27,150 bases of DNA from a virus. Positions 7,061 to 13,226 of the stretch are shown one piece after another (the first letter of the stretch is position 1; the number at the start of each line of letters is the position of its first letter). The stretch covers positions 1-27,150 of the IMG/VR virus record IMGVR_UViG_3300047469_000106; one strand, written 5' to 3'. Under the pieces are notes generated by a model. That model saw only the letters and a program-made list of their open reading frames with translations. It did not search any database and was not told the DNA's origin. A program made the translations under genes and the position numbers.

Positions 7061-7495
7061 ATGCCAGACATCAAAAGCACCCTGATCATCGGCGCCAAGC
7101 CATCGGATAAAACGCTGTTGAAAGCGCAGAAAGCGTTGGGACTGGCACCCGATCAGTCAATGGAGTTCATGGTGTTTGAGGTCGAATACGACCACGACAC
7201 CTATTACTGCTGCTGGTCGGGTGGCTATCTGGAAAAAGGCGAGCCGTACATGACCCCTATTGGTCAGGCCGCCTTTGAAGCCTTGGCCGACCTCCCGATG
7301 GGCGTCCAGAAGAAGGTAATCATTCAGGAGCTTCGCCTGGGCGAAACGCCACTGGAAGACAAGATCAAGTTCGCACTGACCCGAGCCCCGGTCGGCTCCA
7401 AGATTTGTTTCTTCGGTGACATGGCCGGCGAGCTGGACGGGCATATGTCGCCCATCTTCAACCTGCAACCGAAGCCGAAGAACATTGCGCATTAA
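7061..7495 (+). CDS. Hypothetical protein in a repeat-flanked cassette
   Basis: The protein has 144 residues with ribosome site AGAGG. It opens with a strand-rich stretch (STLIIGAKPSDKTLLKAQKALGL), then an aromatic acidic block (EFMVFEVEYDHDTYYCCWSG), and ends with KICFFGDMAGELDGHMSPIFN. No known family is recognised. Codon use is less GC-rich than in its neighbours. Both edges carry the same AT-rich element (7012-7047 and 7495-7537), each starting at a stop codon, so the gene may have been gained as a unit or the repeats may serve as promoters for this gene and the next. Confidence 0.8.
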   Translation: MPDIKSTLIIGAKPSDKTLLKAQKALGLAPDQSMEFMVFEVEYDHDTYYCCWSGGYLEKGEPYMTPIGQAAFEALADLPMGVQKKVIIQELRLGETPLEDKIKFALTRAPVGSKICFFGDMAGELDGHMSPIFNLQPKPKNIAH

Positions 7496-7537
7496 ATCGT
7501 AATTACGTTTTACTATTTACCAATTATTAAATAATAG
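7495..7537. repeat. AT-rich palindromic repeat, copy 2
   Basis: AATCGTAATTACG (7495-7507) contains the 10-base palindrome CGTAATTACG and is followed by TTTTACTATTTACC and an AT-rich tail ending in AATAATAG. It aligns with copy 1 over almost its whole length and likewise begins within the upstream stop codon. Confidence 0.75.
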
Positions 7538-7550
7538 CAGTGAGCCATCC

Positions 7551-7943
7551 ATGTACGAGCAACCCCAGCACGACGACCCTGTAGCCCGCGAAAAACTGCT
7601 GCGCGCCCGTGGCGAGATAGCGGAAATCATCAAGCGCTACGACATTGCGGCTTTTGTCGTCATGCACGCCGCCCCGCATGCCAGCGAAGTCATGATTGAA
7701 CTGAGCCCGAGCTATTCCGTGGTCACGTTGAAAGAGGGAGTGGCGCGCATCATATCGAAGCTGGCCGATTACAACGGCGACAAGGATGCGCAGCGGTATG
7801 ACATGGCCGCCAGTGCCAATATGGCCAGCTCGATGTTTGAGCTGATGGCACACACGACGATGCTCCTGGGCGATCTGGCGCAGCGGCTGGACGAGATAAC
7901 CGGCTCGACGCACACCGAAATGACGCACATCAAACCGAACTGA
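7551..7943 (+). CDS. Conserved phage hypothetical protein
   Basis: The protein has 130 residues. Helical N-terminus (AREKLLRARGEIAEIIKRYDI), then AAFVVMHAAPHASEVMIELSPSYSVV and a long helical C-terminus ending RLDEITGSTHTEMTH. This arrangement is seen in a small family of phage early proteins of unknown function. Only a weak ribosome site (GTGAG) precedes the ATG. It follows AT-rich repeat copy 2, which may supply its promoter. Confidence 0.78.
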   Translation: MYEQPQHDDPVAREKLLRARGEIAEIIKRYDIAAFVVMHAAPHASEVMIELSPSYSVVTLKEGVARIISKLADYNGDKDAQRYDMAASANMASSMFELMAHTTMLLGDLAQRLDEITGSTHTEMTHIKPN

Positions 7944-7955
7944 GCAAGGACTGCC

Positions 7956-8342
7956 ATGCAACTGACCCGCAACCAGCGCCGGCAGATGGAGAAGAACAAC
8001 GCCGAGTGGCCGCTGTTCTTGCAGAAGGTGCCGCCCGAGCTGTGGCCCAAGAGCCAGCATCAACCGCTGGAAGTCTGGCGATCGCGGGGCTTTCTGGTAC
8101 AGGTCTGCGCCGAGCCGAACGGCTATGAGCGCATGAGCGTGTGCCGGACCACGCACGCCGGCCCGAGCTGGGACGAGCTGATCACCTGGGAAGAGCTGAT
8201 GGTGCTCAAGCGCGAATGCGGCCGGGGCGACAAAGACGCGCTGGAGGTGTACCCGGCTGACCAGGACATCGTGAACGTGTCGAACATGCGCCACCTGTTC
8301 TTTCCGCCCGAACCCGTCAGCTTCAAGTGGAGCCGCACATGA
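7956..8342 (+). CDS. Conserved phage protein (DUF7694-like)
   Basis: The protein has 128 residues from ATG 7956, with AAGGA upstream. The features VWRSRGFLVQVC, a central SWDELITWEELMVLKRECG and the closing EVYPADQDIVNVSNMRHLFF are characteristic of a widespread phage family in which a short beta domain precedes a conserved YPxDxDxVNVxNMRHL motif. The biochemical role is unknown. Its stop overlaps the start of the ribbon-helix-helix gene (ATGA). Confidence 0.82.
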   Translation: MQLTRNQRRQMEKNNAEWPLFLQKVPPELWPKSQHQPLEVWRSRGFLVQVCAEPNGYERMSVCRTTHAGPSWDELITWEELMVLKRECGRGDKDALEVYPADQDIVNVSNMRHLFFPPEPVSFKWSRT

Positions 8343-8569
8343 TCATCAAGACCGATTCGCGCACAGCGGACAAGTTCGTTATTCGCCTGCCCAACGGCAT
8401 GCGCGACAAAGTAGATTACGCATCGTGGAATGCGTACATGAGCATGAACTCATTTATCGTGACGGCCATTGCCGAGAAGCTGGACCGCGATCAGCAGCAG
8501 CAAATTTTGCTCGCCGTGCTCGTTGAAGCGGCGAAGAAGGCAACCCTTGAGGAAAAAGCCGATGGCTAA
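8339..8569 (+). CDS. Arc-like ribbon-helix-helix DNA-binding protein
   Basis: The protein has 76 residues from ATG 8339, overlapping the upstream stop. Residues 10-50 match the Arc/MetJ fold: strand DKFVIRLP, helix NGMRDKVDYASWNA, helix MSMNSFIVTAIAEKLD. These proteins bind DNA as dimers through the paired strand, usually as repressors. A C-terminal helix (QQQQILLAVLVEAAKKA) probably mediates oligomer contacts. It is the best candidate in the early operon for a transcriptional regulator, and palindromic operator-like sites elsewhere in the window could be its targets; that link is untested. Confidence 0.85.
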   Translation: MIIKTDSRTADKFVIRLPNGMRDKVDYASWNAYMSMNSFIVTAIAEKLDRDQQQQILLAVLVEAAKKATLEEKADG

Positions 8570-8741
8570 GCCAGTCAAGCCACCACCCGAAAAGCCGTTT
8601 GAGTGGCGGCGTAGCGATCCGGCCGAGCTGGCCAAGTTCGACCCGGACAGCAAGACCTGCACCATGAATTGCGGCAAGCACGGCAAAGACCCGCGCAGCT
8701 ACGCCGAGCTGAAGTTCCAGTGCGACGACTGTTATGAGTGA
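8562..8741 (+). CDS. Small zinc-binding protein
   Basis: The protein has 59 residues. The cysteines at 33, 37, 54 and 57 with histidine 40 (CTMNCGKH then CDDC) form a likely single zinc site at the C-terminus. The N-terminal half is proline- and charge-rich (KPVKPPPEKPFEWRR). Overlaps on both sides (eight bases each) place it in the coupled operon. No family name is assigned; a nucleic-acid or protein adaptor role is possible. Confidence 0.75.
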   Translation: MAKPVKPPPEKPFEWRRSDPAELAKFDPDSKTCTMNCGKHGKDPRSYAELKFQCDDCYE

Positions 8742-9192
8742 CGCGCCCATCGATCCAGTGGGCTACACGTATGGCGTGCAAGTCGTTCAGATCGAAGACC
8801 TACGAGTAGCCAGGGGGTTGACGCGCCGCCCCGCGTCCTCCTGCCGGCACAAATCGTTGGTTTATGACGACAAGGAACGGCGCGTGTGGTGTCGTGACTG
8901 TGAAGTTGAAGTTGAGCCCTTCGATGCCTTCAAAGGGCTCGTTGAAGTGTTTGCCGCTGGCATGAGCCGGATCAACCGCCGCGAAGCCGAACTGGCCGAG
9001 GCCGCGCAGTTCCAGATTCGCAGTCGAGCGGCGAAGGTGATGGACGAAGCATGGCGCAGAACGACGATGGCCCCGCTTTGCCCGCATTGCTCGCATGCGA
9101 TCCTGCCTGAAGACGTTGTAGGGGGGGTGGGGTGTGCGCCCAAGGAGCTGATATTGGCAGCGCGCAAACGGGATCGCGACAAGCCCCGTTGA
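8734..9192 (+). CDS. Zinc-ribbon-like conserved phage protein
   Basis: The protein has 152 residues. Two metal-binding patches are visible: CRH at 37-39 with CRDC at 53-56, and CPHC at 116-119 with C134. Between them is a helical arm (REAELAEAAQFQIRSRAA). The preceding IEDLRVARGLTRR and following DAFKGLVEVF are conserved in a family of phage early proteins of unknown role. It is the last gene before the strong terminator at 9270-9304. Confidence 0.83.
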   Translation: MSDAPIDPVGYTYGVQVVQIEDLRVARGLTRRPASSCRHKSLVYDDKERRVWCRDCEVEVEPFDAFKGLVEVFAAGMSRINRREAELAEAAQFQIRSRAAKVMDEAWRRTTMAPLCPHCSHAILPEDVVGGVGCAPKELILAARKRDRDKPR

Positions 9193-9269
9193 CGCCACAC
9201 GCGAATGCTCTAAGCTCTGCATGGGCTTCCAACCTGCTGCAAAGGACGTTGGTGCGTCCTCCCCCCCCC

Positions 9270-9304
9270 AAAAACCCCCGGCATTCACAGTGCCGGGGGT
9301 TTTT
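9270..9304. terminator. Strong bidirectional rho-independent terminator
   Basis: Stem AAAAACCCCCGGCA / TGCCGGGGGTTTTT (14 base pairs, 9270-9283 and 9291-9304) with a seven-base loop. U-tracts follow on both strands. It closes the 3053-9192 early operon. Confidence 0.93.
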
Positions 9305-9322
9305 CTTTGCCTGCAATTCGCC

Positions 9323-9354
9323 ACAACCATTAAATCCGCTGATTTAGTGGTTGT
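9323..9354. repeat. 14-base inverted repeat
   Basis: ACAACCATTAAATC (9323-9336), spacer CGCT, then GATTTAGTGGTTGT (9341-9354); 13 of 14 positions pair. It lies between the terminator and the next operon and is AT-richer than its surroundings. It lacks a U-tract, so an operator or recombination site is more likely than a terminator. Confidence 0.75.
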
Positions 9355-9378
9355 CGCCATAGCTCACCAGGGCAACCC

Positions 9379-9462
9379 ATGAACAAACCTTTTTTTGGTC
9401 CGCTGGGGTTTTCCTTTGCCCGCGTTCCGGCTACGTTTAGAAGGTACGTGACGACAATATGA
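9379..9462 (+). CDS. Possible 27-residue leader peptide
   Basis: An ATG preceded by AGGG opens a 27-codon frame (MNKPFFGPLGFSFARVPATF and on), rich in phenylalanine and ending just before the next gene. Codon choice differs from neighbouring genes (runs of TTT, one AGA, one AGG), so this may be chance. If real it would be a leader for the 9481 operon. Confidence 0.25.
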   Translation: MNKPFFGPLGFSFARVPATFRRYVTTI

Positions 9463-9480
9463 ACAACAGAGGGACAGGTT

Positions 9481-9711
9481 GTGACCGAGAGAATCGACGA
9501 ATCGACACGGGAACTGGCCGAGTTCAAGCACTACATGGCCAACCACCCCATGGCCACCTACTGGAGCACTTGGGAGGCACGGGCCAACCTCGACACCCAA
9601 TACAAAGATTCAAACGAACTGAGCCCGGCGTACCTGGCCCTCGCGAACGAGAACGATCGCCTGCGCCGGCTGCTGGCCGATTGCGGCATCGAGCACCAGG
9701 TGACGCTATGA
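9481..9711 (+). CDS. Small hypothetical protein
   Basis: The protein has 76 residues from GTG 9481 with AGAGGG eight bases upstream. It starts with a helix (ESTRELAEFKHYMANHP) and ends with a short heptad segment typical of small phage proteins (LALANENDRLRRLLADCGIE). It is the first gene of a three-gene operon and overlaps the next start (ATGA). The function is not recognised. Confidence 0.75.
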   Translation: MTERIDESTRELAEFKHYMANHPMATYWSTWEARANLDTQYKDSNELSPAYLALANENDRLRRLLADCGIEHQVTL

Positions 9712-10265
9712 ACGATTCCAGACTGAGGCGACTACTGGAGGGGCAAAGTGCCACGGCCCGCAAATTGTACGAGTTCGTGCCGTATCGCGAAGCCTGGGTT
9801 GAGGGCGACATCGCCAAAGCCGCGCACAACGGCCATGTACGTGTCGGTCTGCACGTCATTCGCAAATGCCTGCTGGACATGAAAGACGCCGGCCTGATCA
9901 AAGAGACGCAGCGGCACTATTACCAGCGTGTGTCCGTGACTAAGGCCAAGAAGCAACCAACCCATACCAACGAACCATCCGCCAATGAGGCCATCATGTC
10001 GAAACCAACCGCGCCCGCAGTGCCCCCAACCCTCATCCGTAACGAAGTATCCGCAGCACCCGTAGTCGATTCGATGGACCTGCTGGCCGGTGTCAGCACA
10101 GAGCTGACCAAGCTGGGGGTTGAGTTCATCGGTCGCATCAAAGCGCTGGCCGGTCGCGTGGATGAGGTCGCGCTACAGGTTGAAGCGCAGCGCGAGGCCG
10201 ACATTGCCAAAATGGCCAAGGTCAACCAGTTGCAAGCCTTGATGAAAGACCTGGGTGGCCAATGA
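9708..10265 (+). CDS. Winged-helix-like protein with C-terminal coiled coil
   Basis: The protein has 185 residues from ATG 9708. Residues 10-80 look like a winged helix: LYEFVPYREAWVEGDIAKAA, then a recognition-like helix LHVIRKCLLDMKDAGLI, then a wing ETQRHYYQRVSV. A polar proline-rich linker follows. Residues 125-185 are heptad-rich (STELTKLGVEFIGRIKALAG, then a second helix), so the protein probably oligomerises. It could bind DNA, but the target is unknown. The gene overlaps both neighbours by four bases. Confidence 0.75.
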   Translation: MNDSRLRRLLEGQSATARKLYEFVPYREAWVEGDIAKAAHNGHVRVGLHVIRKCLLDMKDAGLIKETQRHYYQRVSVTKAKKQPTHTNEPSANEAIMSKPTAPAVPPTLIRNEVSAAPVVDSMDLLAGVSTELTKLGVEFIGRIKALAGRVDEVALQVEAQREADIAKMAKVNQLQALMKDLGGQ

Positions 10266-10447
10266 ACGAGCCCCGGCAACTGGCGACGATCGCCGTGCGC
10301 GTGGCTGAAGGCTTCCAGGTCGTGGGGCAAGATCGCGATGGCACGGTACGCCTGAGCAAGGGCGCCGATTCGCGCTTGGTGTTTGCTGACGGCACTGAGA
10401 AGCGTGGCGGCCACTACTTTGTGGTAAACAGGGGAATGGTTCGCTAA
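10262..10447 (+). CDS. Small beta-rich hypothetical protein
   Basis: The protein has 61 residues starting in the ATGA overlap with the previous stop. Alternating hydrophobic residues (LATIAVRVAEGFQVVGQDRDG, then SRLVFADGTEKRGGHYFVV) suggest a small beta barrel or sheet. No family is recognised. It ends the operon; the next 396 bases contain no convincing gene. Confidence 0.7.
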   Translation: MNEPRQLATIAVRVAEGFQVVGQDRDGTVRLSKGADSRLVFADGTEKRGGHYFVVNRGMVR

Positions 10448-10790
10448 GCTAACCAAGCCAACTGCAAACACAGACGCAACTACCTCCTTCGGTTGCCAGC
10501 CCGCACACGCGGAACCATCGTCTTCATCGGAAAGCTCAATGAACCTCAGTTGATCGCGAGGAATTGACGGGATGGGTAGCAGCGCCTCCGCAAGAGGCAT
10601 GTCCATACGTCCAGGTTTGTCCCTGATTGAGCTTTACCGATGCAGATGAATGCGCAGGCTGATGCGCTTTGGACGGCACGCCCTTAATGAGGTCCGCGCC
10701 ATCCATGGAATAGAGACTTGGGCTATAGCAAGCCATGGAAAGCCGGGGATCAGCGCCGGCCATCCGCATCAAAGCAGCTAAACAGGCATT
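10448..10790. other. Structured stretch without a convincing gene; possible RNA gene or decayed ORF
   Basis: No plus-strand gene with a ribosome site is present. Small hairpins are visible: GCCTC/GAGGC at 10584-10598 and GCCGG/CCGGC at 10742-10760. A terminator follows at 10791. On the minus strand two overlapping frames (10772-10536 and 10606 leftward, e.g. MDMPLAEALLPIPSIPRDQ) read like protein, but neither has a good start signal and one runs into a real plus-strand gene. This could be a small RNA locus or a decayed gene. No tRNA cloverleaf was found. Confidence 0.35.
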
Positions 10791-10826
10791 CGCCCCAACC
10801 CCTAAGCAAGGTCGGGGCGTTTTTTT
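10791..10826 (+). terminator. Rho-independent terminator
   Basis: CGCCCC (10791-10796) pairs with GGGGCG (10814-10819) across a 17-base loop, followed by seven T residues. It ends transcription from the 9481 operon or from an RNA in the preceding gap, just before the gene at 10844. Confidence 0.75.
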
Positions 10827-10843
10827 GTACTCAGGAGAGGCAT

Positions 10844-11230
10844 ATGTTTGTAGGTAATGACCGCAGAATCACGATGAACCGCGATGTTCTTCTTCAGAAG
10901 TTGAAAGAGAACCTGGACACGCACCAGACCGAATACGCCACCGCCTTGAAGGAATGGAAGGACGCCGCCAGTGCCTTCGCCGTGGACCTTCTGGAGCGTA
11001 TGAACCAAGCGGACTTCACTGACCTCAGTTTCATGATTTCGCGCCCGCAGGACAGCAGCAACGAAATCAACCGCGCCATTGAAATGGTTGAATACTCGAC
11101 TGAGCTGGAAATCGTGCTGGACGAGAACACGTTCCGCCAGTGGGTGTCGGGCGAGTGGTCATTCCGCAACCGCTTGCAGGAGTCGATGTTTGCCTCAAGC
11201 GCCTACGTCGGCGGCCTACGCAAGAAGTAA
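10844..11230 (+). CDS. Hypothetical protein
   Basis: The protein has 128 residues from ATG 10844, preceded by AGGAGAGG; the in-frame extension upstream crosses the terminator and is not used. The sequence is helical (VLLQKLKENLDTHQTEYATA, then WKDAASAFAVDLLERMNQADF) followed by a small strand pair near TELEIVLDENTFRQWVSGEW. It resembles small phage or host cytosolic proteins with no assigned role. It lies alone between two terminators, so it is probably an independently transcribed single gene; no clear promoter could be picked out between the terminator and its ribosome site. Confidence 0.83.
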   Translation: MFVGNDRRITMNRDVLLQKLKENLDTHQTEYATALKEWKDAASAFAVDLLERMNQADFTDLSFMISRPQDSSNEINRAIEMVEYSTELEIVLDENTFRQWVSGEWSFRNRLQESMFASSAYVGGLRKK

Positions 11231-11235
11231 CGACT

Positions 11236-11260
11236 AAGCCCCGCCATCACAGCGGGGCTT
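11236..11260. terminator. Bidirectional terminator between convergent genes
   Basis: AAGCCCCGC (11236-11244) and GCGGGGCTT (11252-11260) form a nine-pair stem with a seven-base loop, followed by TTTT on the plus strand and preceded by bases giving a weaker U-tract on the minus strand. It serves the genes ending at 11230 (+) and 11263 (-). Confidence 0.9.
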
Positions 11261-11262
11261 TT

Positions 11263-11463
11263 TTAGCGTGCCAAGCATTCCAGCGCGAACTGCACCATGT
11301 ACGGCGCCGCCCGGTGTTTGTCACCATCGGCCAAGTAGTAACGCATCATGCGAGCCGACACGCCGATCCGCTCAGCGGCCTGTACCTGTGTGAGCCCCGC
11401 TTGATCCAGCAGGCCGCGCAGGTAAGCGGGGCAGGGGTTATGCAGGGCAATGTCTGGTTTCAT
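11263..11463 (-). CDS. Small helix-turn-helix (XRE-type) DNA-binding protein
   Basis: The protein has 66 residues. A Cro/CI-type helix-turn-helix is visible at about residues 15-50: LRGLLDQAGLTQVQAAERIG then VSARMMRYYLADGDKHRAA. The LTQxQAAxxIGVSxRMxRYY pattern is typical of phage and plasmid regulators. It is the last gene of the minus operon and overlaps the upstream stop by four bases. By inference it could bind one of the palindromes in this window, for instance the operator at 13233-13251 in its own promoter, giving autoregulation. There is no protease or dimerisation domain, so it is Cro-like rather than CI-like. Confidence 0.87.
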   Translation of the reverse strand: MKPDIALHNPCPAYLRGLLDQAGLTQVQAAERIGVSARMMRYYLADGDKHRAAPYMVQFALECLAR

Positions 11464-11957
11464 GCGAGGTTATCCCACAGCAGGATTTCGACGTCGCCAG
11501 CCGCGATGCCCAAGACATGCACATCCTCGATGGCAAAGCCCCATTCGGCCGCGCAGTCCGCACGCGCTACGTCGATAGCCGCATCGCCGTCCATGGCTTT
11601 GACGGTAGAAACCCATATCGTGCCTTTGCCGTTGGTTTGCTGGCAGAACGCCGTGTACGTGCGCAATTGGTAATTATTAATTGGTAATTCGGAATCTTCG
11701 AGGAATACCGGATTTTCAATCGCCTTGCGCGTCCGTTCGCCCTCGCCATCCCAACCGCCTTCTTCATCAATGAAGGCCGAATGGTCGAACTGGTAGGCAT
11801 CATCAACATTGAACGTGCCGTTAATTTCCAATGGGCAGCACACCAGATAGTCATCCAGTAAGAGCGCCACGTTGCCCTCGCCAATGACCAGGGCTTTGCC
11901 GGGGTTCTGTTTAAGTAGGCGCTCGTAAGCGGCCAGCACTTCTTTGTAAGTCAGCAT
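11460..11957 (-). CDS. Hypothetical protein
   Basis: The protein has 165 residues. N-terminal helix (YKEVLAAYERLLKQNPG), then a strand-rich acidic middle (LLLDDYLVCCPLEING, FIDEEGGWDGEGERTRKAIE), and a C-terminal region with TIWVSTVKAMDGDAAIDVAR and DVHVLGIAAGDVEILLW. The last part resembles the small alpha/beta domain seen in several phage proteins that end in a conserved VLGIAxGDVEILLW-like strand. An AT-rich direct repeat (AATTGGTAATT at 11665-11675 and 11679-11689, plus strand) lies inside the gene and codes for part of INNYQL. The ribosome site is weak. The function is unknown. Confidence 0.8.
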   Translation of the reverse strand: MLTYKEVLAAYERLLKQNPGKALVIGEGNVALLLDDYLVCCPLEINGTFNVDDAYQFDHSAFIDEEGGWDGEGERTRKAIENPVFLEDSELPINNYQLRTYTAFCQQTNGKGTIWVSTVKAMDGDAAIDVARADCAAEWGFAIEDVHVLGIAAGDVEILLWDNLA

Positions 11958-11959
11958 GG

Positions 11960-12163
11960 TCAGTTACTCGGTTCAATGGTGAGTTGGCCACAACGGTTGC
12001 CGTTCATGTCTTTGATAGGAAAGCCGTCGCCGTCGTTGCCACGGTAGCCCGCGTCGAGTCGGTCAGCAGTCCAGCGCAGGATGCGAGCAAACTCGGCCGC
12101 CGCGTCATCTTCAAAGGCCGCGTTGTCGTTGCTGCTGAACTCGATGGTGATTTTGTCGCTCAT
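11960..12163 (-). CDS. Small acidic hypothetical protein
   Basis: The protein has 67 residues with ACGGAG upstream of the start at 12163. Pattern: KITIEFSSNDNAAFEDD, then EFARILRWTADRLDAGYRG, then FPIKDMNGNRCGQLTIE, which is beta-alpha-beta. Similar small phage proteins with an ILRxxADRLxxG helix and a closing DxNGNxxGxxxIE strand are known without function. It begins within the overlap with the upstream gene and ends two bases before the next start. Confidence 0.8.
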   Translation of the reverse strand: MSDKITIEFSSNDNAAFEDDAAAEFARILRWTADRLDAGYRGNDGDGFPIKDMNGNRCGQLTIEPSN

Positions 12164-12381
12164 GATGGCAACTCCGTGGAGGCGTGTTCCAGCAACGCGG
12201 CCAGTTGCCCGGCCGGCATGGTGGAGAGCGCGGTGCGCGTGCGGTAGCCGGCGTTGCCCTCAAACTCAACCACGCTGATATACGAGGGATCAACGCTACG
12301 GTGTGCCTGGTAATCACCAACACTGGTGACGTACTCAGGGTTAACCCATAGGGTGGAGCCGGGAATGTTGATCAGTCTCAT
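12160..12381 (-). CDS. Small hypothetical protein
   Basis: The protein has 73 residues. The minus-strand leader AGAGGCATCATC precedes the ATG and is nearly the same as those before 2778 and 13178. Its first half is strand-rich (RLINIPGSTLWVNPEYVTSV, ISVVEFEG) and it ends in a helix (AGQLAALLEHASTELPS). This layout resembles small phage or host regulatory-site-binding proteins, but no function is recognised. The 64-base gap upstream (12382-12445) contains only an AGCGCC/GGCGCT hairpin at 12416-12437. Confidence 0.78.
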   Translation of the reverse strand: MRLINIPGSTLWVNPEYVTSVGDYQAHRSVDPSYISVVEFEGNAGYRTRTALSTMPAGQLAALLEHASTELPS

Positions 12382-12445
12382 GATGATGCCTCTCTTGTGG
12401 GGGGTGATTCAGCACAGCGCCCGCAACCGCAGGCGCTCGACTTAA

Positions 12446-12727
12446 TCATCCGCGACTGTTGCCGATATGGCCCACGCAGACGTTGCACACACAGTCAGCC
12501 GGGGCAAACTCGCGATGTTCAGCGTTCACCTTCAAGCCAACGATTTCATAGGCCATGCACACAGCGTCATCGGCGTCGGCAGTGCGGTAATCGGCCTCGA
12601 TGGCCCACGATGGCCAAACGTGCCATTCATTTGTTGCGTGTATCCAGGCTACGCACACAAACAAGCCATAAGGTGCGCCCGCAGGGTAGACGAAAAAGCG
12701 GTTCCATTTGGATTTGACGAGTTTCAT
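12446..12727 (-). CDS. Hypothetical protein with possible metal site
   Basis: The protein has 93 residues starting at MKLVKSKWNRF; GGAG lies nine bases upstream, while a longer start at 12742 lacks a site. Aromatic strand-rich N-terminal half (FFVYPAGAPYGLFVCVAW), then DYRTADADDAVCMAYEIVG and a CVCNVC cluster near the end. The three cysteines could bind metal together with nearby histidines. No family is recognised. The first codons share a 17-base DNA stretch with the next gene upstream (start of both proteins reads MKLVK). Confidence 0.75.
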   Translation of the reverse strand: MKLVKSKWNRFFVYPAGAPYGLFVCVAWIHATNEWHVWPSWAIEADYRTADADDAVCMAYEIVGLKVNAEHREFAPADCVCNVCVGHIGNSRG

Positions 12728-12885
12728 GGTTGCGCACTCCACAGGACACGGGCAGTCATGACAGCGGTGAGCAGGACGGACAGCAACATCCGGCCAGCCG
12801 ATTCAGGGTTTTGCAGGATCGACATCGAGGCGATGGTGCAAATGGTGATGAACAGCAGGACAAAGGCGAATTTGACGAGTTTCAT
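12724..12885 (-). CDS. Small two-span membrane protein, 53 residues
   Basis: The frame from ATG 12885 to TGA 12724 encodes a 53-residue protein: MKLVK, then a hydrophobic segment (FAFVLLFITICTIASMSIL), a short polar turn (QNPESAGR) and a second hydrophobic segment (MLLSVLLTAVMTARVLW). Two short spans with the turn outside fit a hairpin membrane protein. GAGGA lies upstream, and both ends overlap or nearly touch the neighbouring genes, which supports expression. A holin-like plan is possible, but its place in a regulatory operon makes lysis unlikely. Confidence 0.72.
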   Translation of the reverse strand: MKLVKFAFVLLFITICTIASMSILQNPESAGRMLLSVLLTAVMTARVLWSAQP

Positions 12886-12896
12886 GGCGGTCATCC

Positions 12897-13178
12897 TCAC
12901 TCAGCCAGTTCGCGGTAATAGGCGTGCGCGTCGTGGAAGTCAGCGGTAGACCAAGTGCCCTCATAACCCCCGGCATCATAGGCCGCCATGATGGTTTTCT
13001 GATCGAATGAGCCCCAAGCGGTGGCACGGCCGTATATGCCCCGGTCCAGATCGGCGAAGGCAAAGCGGTAGCTTGGCATGTGTTCATCGGCATCGATGCT
13101 CAGCAGCTTGGCGACGATACGCTGGCCTTCACGGGAGTAGCCACGGCCGGTGTTGAAAGCGATTGCTTGGATGGTCAT
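12897..13178 (-). CDS. Hypothetical protein, first gene of minus operon
   Basis: The protein has 93 residues with AGAGGCATC before the start. Pattern: TIQAIAFNTGRGYSREGQRI, SYRFAFADLDRGIYG, then TIMAAYDAGGYEG and a final helix DFHDAHAYYRELAE. The YxxxGQRI ... F.D.DRGIxG ... MxAYDxGxY motifs recur in small phage proteins of unknown role, probably a small alpha/beta fold. It is transcribed from the operator-containing promoter at 13227-13255, with a CCCCTC/GAGGGG hairpin in the leader. Confidence 0.8.
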   Translation of the reverse strand: MTIQAIAFNTGRGYSREGQRIVAKLLSIDADEHMPSYRFAFADLDRGIYGRATAWGSFDQKTIMAAYDAGGYEGTWSTADFHDAHAYYRELAE

Positions 13179-13226
13179 TTTTGATGCCTCTGTAGCCTTG
13201 CCCCTCGGAATGAGGGGGGAGTTGTC

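Noticed and set aside
9920-10606. Minus-strand frame of 228 codons over the winged-helix and small beta genes
   Set aside because: Most of it is antisense to coupled plus genes. Only the part right of 10447 could be real and is described with the gene-free stretch.
10448-10790. tRNA gene in the large gap
   Set aside because: No cloverleaf with T-loop GGTTCGA and matching acceptor arms was found on either strand.
12724-12885. Holin call for the 53-residue two-span protein
   Set aside because: The shape would fit, but there is no endolysin or spanin beside it and it is in a minus operon with a regulator.
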